A stretch of DNA of 64,000 nucleotides, taken from an uncultured Cohaesibacter sp. Lineage in GTDB: Bacteria; Pseudomonadota; Alphaproteobacteria; Rhizobiales; Cohaesibacteraceae. Below are positions 46,958 through 54,774 of this stretch, in pieces (the stretch's first letter is position 1; each line of letters opens with the position of its first letter). The DNA lies in the NCBI RefSeq assembly GCF_963662805.1, contig NZ_OY759857.1, positions 124,001 through 188,000 of the forward strand, in the 5' to 3' direction. Position numbers and translations under genes: made by a program. The notes below the pieces were generated by a model. That model searched no databases and had not been told where the DNA came from. It saw nothing but the letters and a program-made list of their open reading frames with translations.

Positions 46958-47914
46958 TCACGCCTTCACATAGCGCAGAATGACATCGATAATCATTTCG
47001 CGTTGGGCGGGAACCTCGCGTTCATCCCACAGATCCTGCTCGAACACCGCGCGCCAGGAATAGCGGTTCGAGACGCGCATGAAGCTGTAGGATGAAATGA
47101 GAAAATGCAGCTGCCAGGGATCAATGCCGGGCCGGAAGCAGCCTTCCTTCTCGCCTCGCTTGAGCAGATCGCGCACAGTATCGATGGCGATCTTGTTGCG
47201 TTCGACCAGTGATTTCCGGCCAGTGATGTGACGGCCCATCTCGATGTTTTCGACACTGACGAGCCGCACATATTCCGGATGCTCGGCGTGATGATCGAAG
47301 GTCACCTCTACCAGCCGCCGCATCGCTTCCTCGGCGGGCAGACGATCGAGCTGCAAATTCTGCTCCTTGCTGCGCACGCCGCCATAGGCTTCTTCCATCA
47401 CCGCAGCATAGAGCTTTTCCTTGCTGCCGAAGTGATAGTAGATCATTGGCTTGGTCGTTCTGGTCCGGGCTGCGATGGAATCCACCCTTGCACCGCTGAG
47501 GCCCTTGGCCGCAAATTCCTCCATCGCAGAGGCAAGGATTTGCCGCCGCGTCTCCTCGCCGACCTTCCTGCGCGATGACCGGGACTTGGACTGGTGTGGC
47601 TCCTGATCACTCGCCTCGTTGAATTCTGGCTCCGGCGGAGCGGGATCAAGAGGAGCTACTTCGGTCGCGAGATCTTCATCCGGGTTGATCTCTACCAACT
47701 CTTCGCGGGCGGAGGCGAATTCCTGTTCGAGATCCGCGAGCATCGCAGTCGCGATCCTTACCCCTTCCTCGATATCCATCGCCCCGGTCGAGCGCTCAAT
47801 GACCTTGGAACGGGAACGATATTGCGGATGCCCCCAAAGATCCTTCGGCACTTTCTTGAGGATGCCGACGCGACCATTCCTGCCGATGCGCACGTTAATC
47901 GGGAGCTTGTTCAT
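46958..47914 (-). CDS. TetR-family regulator with an integrase-arm-like (DUF6538-type) N-terminal domain
   Basis: A 318-residue protein, over 100 residues longer than normal TetR. The C-terminal two thirds are TetR: the helix-turn-helix EETRRQILASAMEEFAAKGL (about residues 117-136), VDSIAARTRTTKPMIYYHF, then a ligand domain very like that of the TetR at 51340 (LDRLPAEEAMRRLVEVTFDHH; LVSVENIEMGRHI). The first 60 residues (RNGRVGILKKVPKDLWG, ERSTGAMDIEEGVRIATAML, ADLEQEFASAREEL) look like the N-terminal domain of phage-type tyrosine integrases, followed by an acidic/proline linker. ATG 47914 has AAGAGA upstream; an earlier non-ATG start at 47932 is unlikely. It is divergent from a TRAP operon. 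Confidence 0.85.
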   Translation of the reverse strand: MNKLPINVRIGRNGRVGILKKVPKDLWGHPQYRSRSKVIERSTGAMDIEEGVRIATAMLADLEQEFASAREELVEINPDEDLATEVAPLDPAPPEPEFNEASDQEPHQSKSRSSRRKVGEETRRQILASAMEEFAAKGLSGARVDSIAARTRTTKPMIYYHFGSKEKLYAAVMEEAYGGVRSKEQNLQLDRLPAEEAMRRLVEVTFDHHAEHPEYVRLVSVENIEMGRHITGRKSLVERNKIAIDTVRDLLKRGEKEGCFRPGIDPWQLHFLISSYSFMRVSNRYSWRAVFEQDLWDEREVPAQREMIIDVILRYVKA

Positions 47915-48189
47915 TCTATATCTCTTCGGCAATGCCGCCTCAATCGAAGGGACTTGCCAAGTATGGATTGGCTTGTTTGGTATGGATCATAGCGCTTTAT
48001 ACCCCATTGTCAACGAGCTTGCATGTCGCGCAGGTAGGGAATGCCATATGCCTCAAAAGATGCAGATGAAATCACTTATATAGCTAGAATTAATAGATAA
48101 AATAGATTGTCTGCACGATCAATTATTGCGAGTGATTTTCTCTTGATGCGTCCTGTTGTCGCAATAATGGTATTTTGAATGCTTGTTTA

Positions 48190-48216
48190 TTGACATTATC
48201 GACTAGTCGGTAGAAT
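48190..48216 (+). promoter_or_regulatory. Promoter and TetR-type operator of the TRAP operon at 48.4 kb
   Basis: TTGACA at 48190-48195 and TAGAAT at 48211-48216 could be -35 and -10 boxes, with a short 15-base spacer. Between and over them lies ACTAGTCGGTAGAA (48202-48215), whose core CGACTAGTCG is a perfect palindrome and which differs at only two positions from a site at 52076 ahead of the AroE-like gene. A repressor bound here would block the promoter. The rest of the 514-base gap 47915-48428 contains no gene I can support; its centre (48060-48180) is AT-rich. Confidence 0.5.
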
Positions 48217-48428
48217 TCTGTGATTGCAAGGTAGCGCGGTATGGTGACTGGGAGGGAGCCTAACCGCAAGCAAACGACCCTCACCATTGGGAGATCCAAG
48301 GGACGAGGGACTGCACAAGGCCATTCGGACCGGACTGGTTGGCCTTTGAAAAAGTCAAGCAAGCGGTGAGGAATGCGCCGCTTCACCGCCCATGCTGGAT
48401 CGGGTGGCCAATCGATAGGGAGGCATTC

Positions 48429-49415
48429 ATGAACAAGCTTTTCGCGAAAGTCGCAATGGTTGCTGTTGGTGTCGGACTTGCGTTTCCGACCTTCGCCGCC
48501 GATTTCAATTTCAAATTTGCCCATTCACAGCCTGACAGCTCTGTCCGTCACAAATCGATGATGCTGTTCAAGGAAAAACTGGAAAAGGAAAGCAATGGCC
48601 GGATCGCCGTTGAGCTTTTCAGCTCCAGCCAGTTGGGCAGCGAACCCGAAGTCATGGACATGGTCAAGATGGGCGCAGCGCAGGGCACCAGAGGCGGCGC
48701 TTTCACCAAGGCCAACAAGAAATTCTTGATCTACACCCTGCCGTTTCTTTATGAGAATACCGATGCGGTTCTGAAGGCCATGCGTAGCGACTTCGGCGAC
48801 ATGATCGCCGATGCCGCCAAAGCCAATGGCTATTACATTCCGGCAACCGGGGTTGCCGGGGGCTTCCGCCAGATCACCAACAACGCACGACCGATCAACA
48901 CGCCCGATGACGTCAGGGGCCTGAAAATCCGCACTCCGGGCATCGAAACGATCATCAAGACCTTCCAGGCGCTTGAAGCCAGCCCGACTTCCATTCCTTA
49001 TGGCGAAGTCTACATGGCATTGAAAATGGGCGTCGCCGATGGACAGGAAAATCCGCCGTCCAACATTTCGGAAATGAAATTCTACGAAGCACAGAAATAT
49101 CTCTCGCTCGTCAACTATCAGATCCATCCCGATCCGCTGATGGTCAATCTGAAGTGGTATGAAAGCCTGCCCGACGATCTCAAGGCTGTGTTTGACAAGG
49201 TCAGCAAAGAAGCGATGGCATGGAGCGACGAGCATTGGCTCGCATCGGAAGCCGACTATCTTGCCTTCCTCAGTGACAAGCTGGAAGTCAATGAAATCAC
49301 GCCGGAGAATCGCGTGAAATTCATCGAAAAGGTTCGCCCCGTCTGGGATGCCTATATTGCTGATGGCACCTTCACGAAGGATGAAGTCGAACAAGCCGTG
49401 GCGGCCGGTAAGTAA
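48429..49415 (+). CDS. TRAP transporter solute-binding protein (DctP family)
   Basis: A 328-residue binding protein with signal peptide MNKLFAKVAMVAVGVGLAFPTFA, mature start ADFNFKFAHSQPDSSVRHKSMMLFKEKLEKES. Family motifs GRIAVELFSSSQLGSEPEVMDMVKMG, NNARPINTPDDVRGLKIRTPG (with the ligand-binding Arg) and GEVYMALKMGVADGQENPPS are present. ATG 48429 follows AGGGAGGCATTC. It heads a DctPQM unit divergent from the fused TetR regulator, the likely repressor. The ligand is unknown; a carboxylate is expected from the conserved Arg. Confidence 0.95.
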   Translation: MNKLFAKVAMVAVGVGLAFPTFAADFNFKFAHSQPDSSVRHKSMMLFKEKLEKESNGRIAVELFSSSQLGSEPEVMDMVKMGAAQGTRGGAFTKANKKFLIYTLPFLYENTDAVLKAMRSDFGDMIADAAKANGYYIPATGVAGGFRQITNNARPINTPDDVRGLKIRTPGIETIIKTFQALEASPTSIPYGEVYMALKMGVADGQENPPSNISEMKFYEAQKYLSLVNYQIHPDPLMVNLKWYESLPDDLKAVFDKVSKEAMAWSDEHWLASEADYLAFLSDKLEVNEITPENRVKFIEKVRPVWDAYIADGTFTKDEVEQAVAAGK

Positions 49416-49434
49416 TCTCCGAGCCGAATGGCAC

Positions 49435-49468
49435 GTCAGTCCCGGCCCGTGGGGAGACCGGGGCTGAC
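49435..49468 (+). terminator. Intercistronic hairpin after the TRAP binding-protein gene
   Basis: GTCAGTCCCGG (49435-49445) and CCGGGGCTGAC (49458-49468), eleven pairs with one U-G wobble in the transcript and a twelve-base loop. It is followed only by a pyrimidine-rich stretch, so stabiliser or attenuator. Confidence 0.6.
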
Positions 49469-49503
49469 ATTCCCTCTATTTCTTCATCGACAAGGGCTCC
49501 GTC

Positions 49504-50031
49504 ATGTCTCTCTCTGAACCCGCAAAGCAGCGGCACGCCTTGCAGCGCCTTGAAGACTGGGTGTCCGGCATCCTCACTTGGTTGCTGACGGGCCTGTTTG
49601 GTCTGATCTTTCTCATCGTGACCCTGCTGGTCATTCTGCGTTATGGCTTTAGTACGACCATCGTTGGTGCGAGCGAAGCAACCGTGATGATGTTCATCTA
49701 CACGACCGCACTCGGTGCCGCCGTCGATCTGGCCCGGGGCAAGCACATCCGCATCGATGCCCTGCTCAACAGTCTGCCGCCAGCTTTGCAGAGGTGGATC
49801 GAGGGGCTCAACCTGATCCTCATCGGCGCACTTCACTGCATGTTGCTTGTCTATAGCTGGGACTGGATCTCGATGGTCGGCAACAGTGAGGATCCGGTGC
49901 TGCATGTGCCCGAAGGGATTTTCGAAATCGCCATACCGATCGGATGCGTCTTCGCGGTTTTGTTCTGTGGGACACGCCTCGCCATCCTTTTCTCTTCGCC
50001 CCGTTCCAATGCCTCCAACGAAGCGGTCTGA
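49504..50031 (+). CDS. TRAP transporter small permease (DctQ family)
   Basis: A 175-residue protein with four helices (LTWLLTGLFGLIFLIVTLLVILRYGF; VTVMMFIYTTALGAAVDLARGKHI-like ATVMMFIYTTALGAAVDLA; LILIGALHCMLLVYSWDW; IPIGCVFAVLFCGTRLAILF). The segment GASEATVMMFIYTTALGAA with ARGKHIRIDAL is typical DctQ. It sits six bases before the large permease gene. Confidence 0.94.
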   Translation: MSLSEPAKQRHALQRLEDWVSGILTWLLTGLFGLIFLIVTLLVILRYGFSTTIVGASEATVMMFIYTTALGAAVDLARGKHIRIDALLNSLPPALQRWIEGLNLILIGALHCMLLVYSWDWISMVGNSEDPVLHVPEGIFEIAIPIGCVFAVLFCGTRLAILFSSPRSNASNEAV

Positions 50032-50037
50032 CACATC

Positions 50038-51318
50038 ATGCTTCTCCTCATCTGCAGTCTCGTTCTGTTCATGCTGTTCGGAGTGCCCATTGCCTATTCG
50101 ATGGGGCTGTCCGGCTTGCTCTATTTCCTCACCTACCATCCCGAGCTGATCGCCGTACTGCCTGCGCGGGTCTATGCAGGCATGAACAGCTCGGTCATGC
50201 TGTCCTTGCCATTGTTCATTGTCATGGGACACCTGATGAACCACGGTGGGCTCACCGCACGCCTCATTGATTTCTGCATGATGTTTGTTGGCCGTCTGAG
50301 AGGCGGTCTGGGTCTGGTCTCCGTAATGACCTCCATGGTATTCGGCGGCATCTCTGGCTCCTCAGTGTCCGACGCCGCCTCGATCGGGCAGGTGATGATC
50401 CCTGCGATGCGCAACAAGGGCTATCCCGTGCGCACGGCGACAGGACTGATCGCTGCCTCCTCGACGATGGGCATGATCATTCCCCCATCCATTCCTATGG
50501 TAATCTACGCCTTTGCCGCGTCCGAGTCCGTGGGGCGGCTGTTCTTGGGCAGCCTCTTTGCGGGAGTGATGGTTGGTGTCTTCATGATGGGTATCGTGCT
50601 GGTGCTCGCCAGACGCAACGATTATCCGTGCGAGGAAGTCGACCTTTCCATGTCGAATGTCATGCGATGCACCATGGAAGGGGTTCCGGCGCTGTTCATG
50701 CCGCTGATCGTGGTCGGCTCAGTCGTCACCGGCATCGCCACGGCGACAGAATCGGCCGCCGTCGGTGCGCTCTATGCCCTGATTGTCGGGCTTTTCATCT
50801 ATCGTGGCATCACGATTGCCGATCTGCCCAAACTGTTTGGCGAAGCAATCCTTAGCTCCGCCAACGTGATGGTCATCATTGCCTTCTCGGGGGTGTTTAC
50901 CTGGATTTTGGCCCTTGAGCATGTCACTCAGACCATCGGCCTACTGTTCATGGATCTGCAATTGGGGCCGCAGAGCGCCTTGCTTGTCGTGGCGGTGATC
51001 ATTCTGCTGATCGGCTTCTTTGTTGACGTCAGCCCTGCGATCCTGCTGCTGACCCCGGTCTTCCTGCCTGCGCTCAAACTGTTGGGCGTTTCGCCGATCC
51101 AGTTCGGGGCGGTGCTGATTTCCGGGCTCGCCGTGGGACTGGTCACGCCTCCTGTCGGCATGTGCCTCAATGTTTGCGCCTCTGTCTCTGGCGAGAGCAT
51201 TCTTTCCGTCTTCAGAGGGGCCTTGCCGTTCTTGCTGGCGAACTTTCTGGTGCTGGTGCTGCTCAGCCTGTTTCCGGTGCTTAGCGTCTGGCTGCCATCG
51301 GTGCTGATGGGAAGCTAA
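50038..51318 (+). CDS. TRAP transporter large permease (DctM family)
   Basis: A 426-residue polytopic transport subunit. Motifs: VPIAYSMGLSGLLYFL, SLPLFIVMGHLMNHGGLTARLI, GGISGSSVSDAASIGQVMIPAM, SSTMGMIIPPSIPMVIYAF, ATESAAVGALYALIVGLF and GLVTPPVGMCLNVCASVSG. These are the full DctM series, so the transporter is complete. It is convergent with the second TetR gene, 21 bases away. Confidence 0.95.
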   Translation: MLLLICSLVLFMLFGVPIAYSMGLSGLLYFLTYHPELIAVLPARVYAGMNSSVMLSLPLFIVMGHLMNHGGLTARLIDFCMMFVGRLRGGLGLVSVMTSMVFGGISGSSVSDAASIGQVMIPAMRNKGYPVRTATGLIAASSTMGMIIPPSIPMVIYAFAASESVGRLFLGSLFAGVMVGVFMMGIVLVLARRNDYPCEEVDLSMSNVMRCTMEGVPALFMPLIVVGSVVTGIATATESAAVGALYALIVGLFIYRGITIADLPKLFGEAILSSANVMVIIAFSGVFTWILALEHVTQTIGLLFMDLQLGPQSALLVVAVIILLIGFFVDVSPAILLLTPVFLPALKLLGVSPIQFGAVLISGLAVGLVTPPVGMCLNVCASVSGESILSVFRGALPFLLANFLVLVLLSLFPVLSVWLPSVLMGS

Positions 51319-51339
51319 AGTCTCGACGGGAGTGGAGGG

Positions 51340-51999
51340 TCATTTCGCCAGAACCGATGAGACAATGCAGTCGACGATGTGTTGTCTCATCGTCACTTGC
51401 CCGTCTTCAGAGAACAGCTCGTTGCCAAAGATGACCGAAAAGGTTGAACGGTTCGACACGTTGAAGAAGGACAGGGCACTGATCTGCCAGTGAAGCTCAA
51501 GCGGCGACAGTCCGGGCTTGAAGACACCTTCCTTGACGCCGGCCTCACAGATTCGGCTGAGCTGCTTGATGACCTTCGTGTTGGTGATGTGAAGCGACGT
51601 GCTTTGCGTGATATACTGGCCGTTGAGCATGTTCTCGTTCATGACCAGCCGAATGAAATCCTCATTCTGGCGATGGTGATCGAACGTGAATTCCACCAGC
51701 TTGGACAGGGCTTTTATCGGGGGAAGGCCGTCAAGATTAAGCTCTTCTTCGGCCTCACGGACGCTCTTGTAGGCCTCTTCGAGAACTGCCCGATAGAGGC
51801 CTTCCTTGTCGCTGAAATAATAGAAAATCATTCTGCGTGAAGTCTGGATTCGGTCTGCGATATCCTTCACTCGCGTGCCAGCCAGCCCGTGTTTAGCAAA
51901 TTCGGTCTTGGCTGCACGCAGAATGTCAGCGCGTACGGCTTCTGGATCCTGCTTCCAGGATCGCACTCTTTTATTCTCAGCGTCGCTCGACTCTGTCAT
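51340..51999 (-). CDS. TetR-family transcriptional regulator
   Basis: A 219-residue TetR repressor: helix-turn-helix ILRAAKTEFAKHGLAGTRVKDIADRIQTSRRMIFYYF (residues about 25-60, in two parts), then a ligand domain whose strings LYRAVLEEAYKSVREAEEELNLDGLPP, LVEFTFDHHRQNEDFIRLVMNEN and GQYITQSTSL closely parallel the TetR gene at 46958. The two are paralogues. It is divergent from the AroE-like gene, with two or three matching operator-like repeats between them. Confidence 0.95.
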   Translation of the reverse strand: MTESSDAENKRVRSWKQDPEAVRADILRAAKTEFAKHGLAGTRVKDIADRIQTSRRMIFYYFSDKEGLYRAVLEEAYKSVREAEEELNLDGLPPIKALSKLVEFTFDHHRQNEDFIRLVMNENMLNGQYITQSTSLHITNTKVIKQLSRICEAGVKEGVFKPGLSPLELHWQISALSFFNVSNRSTFSVIFGNELFSEDGQVTMRQHIVDCIVSSVLAK

Positions 52000-52070
52000 G
52001 GGAATTCCGCGGCGTTGTTCTCCTCAGATTAGTCGTCAACTATTATCGAAATGACCTCCAGAGTCCAGAC

Positions 52071-52150
52071 AATTAACTAGCCGGTACAAAAAACTTGACG
52101 AAATTAACTGTCTGGTACAAAGTGAAGCAAATGCGTACCGGAACTTGTAC
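52071..52150. promoter_or_regulatory. Repeated TetR-type operators upstream of the AroE-like gene
   Basis: AATTAACTAGCCGGTACAAA (52071-52090) and AATTAACTGTCTGGTACAAA (52102-52121) match at 17 of 20 positions and are 31 bases apart. A third, inverted GTACCGG...GTAC element lies at 52135-52150. The conserved ACT..Y.GGTACAA core also appears ahead of quiC (62272) and, with one base change, ahead of the 48.4 kb TRAP operon. TTGACG at 52095-52100 may be a -35 box. Confidence 0.55.
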
Positions 52151-52200
52151 ATAAAAAGATCAGCGTCCGTATGTTGGGGCGCTGCCGGGAGGAAAACAGA

Positions 52201-53091
52201 ATGCAGGCAGAACGCGCCGCGGTTGCGACCGCTGATGTGCGGGTCGGGTTGATTGGATGCGGTATCCTTCGGTCTAGGACGCCAGCCATGCACATGGCCG
52301 AAGCGAAGGCTCAGGGCTTCGTCTGCACCTACGATCTTCTCGACATGGAAGACGACGAGCGCAGGGACATGAGCCTTGCCGAAATGCTTGATCGCGTAGA
52401 AGCTGACGGTTACGCCGGGGTCAATGTTACCTACCCTTACAAGATGGAAGTGATTTCCCTGCTTGATGAGCTGTCCGTCAACGCTGCCGCTGTTGGGGCC
52501 GTGAACACAGTTGTCTTCAAGGATGGCAAGCGCTTCGGGCACAACACGGACCTATGGGGCTTTGCCGAGAGCTTTCACCGTGGCCTCAAGGGCGCGGTCA
52601 AGGATGATGTTCTGCTGATCGGGGCAGGGGGAGCCGGTGTTGCTGTCGCCAATGCTCTGGCCAATGCGGGCATCAAGCGTCTGTCGATCCACGATGTCGA
52701 CTACAATCGGGCGCTCGATCTGGTCGAGCATATTGCCGAGCGCCATCCCGAACTGCCGGCTCGGGCGATCGCGGAGATCAGCGATGCTTTTTCCGGGGGA
52801 CGACCAAACGGCGTTGTCAACGCCACTCCGATGGGCATGGCAAAGCTGCCCGGATCCGCTCTGCCAATTGAGTATCTGTCCGACAATCTTTGGGTTGCGG
52901 ACATCGTTTATTTTCCGCTTGAAACACAATTGCTCAAAGACGCACGAGACCATGGTTGCAAAACCTTGCCCGGCTCAGGCATGGCGGTCTTCCAGGCCGT
53001 TCGTGCGTTTGAACTGTTTACGGGTCAGCCCGCTGATCCCGAACGTATGAAGGCAACATTCGATGCCTTCGATTCAAAACCTAGTGGTTAA
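52201..53091 (+). CDS. Shikimate/quinate dehydrogenase family protein (AroE-like)
   Basis: A 296-residue AroE-superfamily NAD(P)-dependent dehydrogenase. The substrate domain has IGCGILRSRTPAMH (in place of the usual S-x-S-x-S-P), the catalytic Lys in VNVTYPYKMEVISLLDEL and Asp in GHNTDLWGFAESF; the cofactor domain has LLIGAGGAGVAVANAL, and DVDYNRA at the end of beta-2, an acidic residue that favours NAD over NADP. PLPGSGMAVFQAVRAFELFTG-like C-terminus is family-typical. NAD preference, location beside TRAP genes and the shared operator with quiC suggest a catabolic quinate/shikimate role, not biosynthesis. ATG 52201 has GGGAGGAAAAC upstream. Confidence 0.9.
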   Translation: MQAERAAVATADVRVGLIGCGILRSRTPAMHMAEAKAQGFVCTYDLLDMEDDERRDMSLAEMLDRVEADGYAGVNVTYPYKMEVISLLDELSVNAAAVGAVNTVVFKDGKRFGHNTDLWGFAESFHRGLKGAVKDDVLLIGAGGAGVAVANALANAGIKRLSIHDVDYNRALDLVEHIAERHPELPARAIAEISDAFSGGRPNGVVNATPMGMAKLPGSALPIEYLSDNLWVADIVYFPLETQLLKDARDHGCKTLPGSGMAVFQAVRAFELFTGQPADPERMKATFDAFDSKPSG

Positions 53092-53122
53092 CCGCTGAAC
53101 GCCTTTATGGGAGGAGTACAAT

Positions 53123-54127
53123 ATGACGTTCAACATGACGAAGCTTGCTGCCGTCGCCGCCATCACCTTTGGGATGGCATCTGTCGCCAGCGCACAAACC
53201 ATCCGCGTGGCTCACGTGGATCCTGACGAATGGACCGCATCCAAAAAGGGCGCCGCAGCCCATATCTTTAAAAATATCGTGGAAGGCGAATCCGATCTGA
53301 AGGTTGAACTGTTCCCGGCCGGCGCGCTGGGCAACGAAACCGAACTCGTCGGACAGGCTCAGGAAGGTCTCACTCAGGTCGTTCTGGTGTCCGGTGCCAT
53401 GTCCAAAATCTGCCCGGCTGCCGGCGTGCTGGATATCCCCTACACCTTCTCTTCGGCCACGGTCGCATGGGAAGTACTTGATGGTGAATTCGGCAAGGCT
53501 CTTGGCGAACATTGCCTGGAACAGACCGGCCTTCGCACGCTTGCCTATGGTGAAACCGGCTTCCGCAACTTCACCAACAGCACCCGCGAAATCCGTAAGC
53601 CCGAGGATATGAAGGGCCTGAAATTCCGCGTTCAGCCTATTCCGCTCTATGTGGAAATGGTCAAGGGTCTTGGTGGTGAGCCAACCCCGATCGCATGGAC
53701 CGAACTTCCTAACGCTCTGACCACCGGTGTGGTCGACGGTCAGGAAAACCCGGTTGGCGTGATCTACAACAACGGTCTGCACAAGCTCCAGAAATACATG
53801 ACCCTCGACGGTCACGTCTATGGTGCTGACTTCATCCTGATTTCTGATGAATTCTATGAAGGCCTCACCCCTGCTCAGCAGGAAGTGATCACCAAGGCTG
53901 CCAAGGTTGCCGGCACCATGGGTCGTGCAATTCAGCAGTGGGGCACGGCAGAAGGCGTGAACAAGGTTCAGCAAGAAGGCATGCAGGTCTATTCTCCGAC
54001 CGCAGACGAAATCGCAGCTTTTGCTGAAAAAGCACAGCCAGCTGTCGTAGAATATCTGCGCGGTGAACTGGGCGAAGAAGCCGTCTGGATCGATCGTCTG
54101 CAGGAAGCTGTAGCAGCCGTCAAATAA
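53123..54127 (+). CDS. TRAP transporter solute-binding protein (DctP family)
   Basis: A 334-residue binding protein with signal peptide (TKLAAVAAITFGMASVASA). The mature protein begins QTIRVAHVDPDEWTASKKGAAAHIFK and has VELFPAGALGNETELVGQAQEG, NSTREIRKPEDMKGLKFRVQ (ligand-binding Arg) and TELPNALTTGVVDGQENPVG. GGGAGGAGTAC precedes the ATG. It follows the AroE-like gene by about 30 bases on the same strand, so both may share the TetR-controlled promoter; quinate or shikimate is then a reasonable ligand guess. Confidence 0.95.
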   Translation: MTFNMTKLAAVAAITFGMASVASAQTIRVAHVDPDEWTASKKGAAAHIFKNIVEGESDLKVELFPAGALGNETELVGQAQEGLTQVVLVSGAMSKICPAAGVLDIPYTFSSATVAWEVLDGEFGKALGEHCLEQTGLRTLAYGETGFRNFTNSTREIRKPEDMKGLKFRVQPIPLYVEMVKGLGGEPTPIAWTELPNALTTGVVDGQENPVGVIYNNGLHKLQKYMTLDGHVYGADFILISDEFYEGLTPAQQEVITKAAKVAGTMGRAIQQWGTAEGVNKVQQEGMQVYSPTADEIAAFAEKAQPAVVEYLRGELGEEAVWIDRLQEAVAAVK

Positions 54128-54146
54128 TCATACCCGCCAATGTCCA

Positions 54147-54183
54147 CCGGGGGTATTGTTCTACGGTACCCCCGGTTTTTTTT
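54147..54183 (+). terminator. Strong rho-independent terminator/attenuator between TRAP binding-protein and permease genes
   Basis: CCGGGGGTA (54147-54155) and TACCCCCGG (54167-54175) form a perfect nine-pair stem followed by eight T. This is the strongest terminator in the window and stands inside an operon, so permease expression must depend on read-through or a weak second promoter. Confidence 0.88.
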
Positions 54184-54210
54184 GTCAACCTCAGGGAGCA
54201 GATTTCCGTC

Positions 54211-54774
54211 ATGGAGAAGGTTACCCGTCTCGTTCGCAACTTTTACGCCTTTGGAGCAGGATGTTCCATGGCGCTAGTGTTCGGGGTCATTTTCGTCAAT
54301 GCCGTTCGCCGCTATACGATCGGCAAATCCATTGCCTGGGGTGAGGAACTACCCATCTATCTGGCCATCTATGGTGTCATGTTCGGCATTTCCTACGCCT
54401 ACATGCAGGATGGTCACATCCGCTTCACCATTCTGATCGATACGATCGCCGAGAAAAGCAAGGCCTGGCTGTTTGCTTTTTGTGACGTGCTCACCTGTGC
54501 AAGCGGTGTCGCTCTGGTCTTTGCAGGCCACGCCTTTGCGATGCGCCGCGGTCATGTCGACAGCTCGGGCCTGAAAGCCGTCTCGAAATGGATTGCCGAA
54601 AGCACCGGGATTGATGCCCTGGTCTGGATCGGCAAGGTCGGCACCTGGCAATATGCAATGGCCATTGGTGGGGGCATGATCGCCGTTGCCGCCCTGTTGC
54701 GCCTCATCGAACGGATCAGGGAAATTCAGGCGTCAAAGGCTGATCCTAAATCCGAGGAGGAGGTAGCGGCATGA
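54211..54774 (+). CDS. TRAP transporter small permease (DctQ family)
   Basis: A 187-residue four-helix protein (FYAFGAGCSMALVFGVIFVNAV; LPIYLAIYGVMFGISYAYM; AFCDVLTCASGVALVFAGH; YAMAIGGGMIAVAALLRL). The segment SIAWGEELPIYLAIYGVMFGI matches DctQ. GTTTTTTTTGTC of the preceding terminator ends about 28 bases upstream; AGGGAGC is the likely binding site. The end overlaps the large permease start as ATGA. Confidence 0.94.
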   Translation: MEKVTRLVRNFYAFGAGCSMALVFGVIFVNAVRRYTIGKSIAWGEELPIYLAIYGVMFGISYAYMQDGHIRFTILIDTIAEKSKAWLFAFCDVLTCASGVALVFAGHAFAMRRGHVDSSGLKAVSKWIAESTGIDALVWIGKVGTWQYAMAIGGGMIAVAALLRLIERIREIQASKADPKSEEEVAA

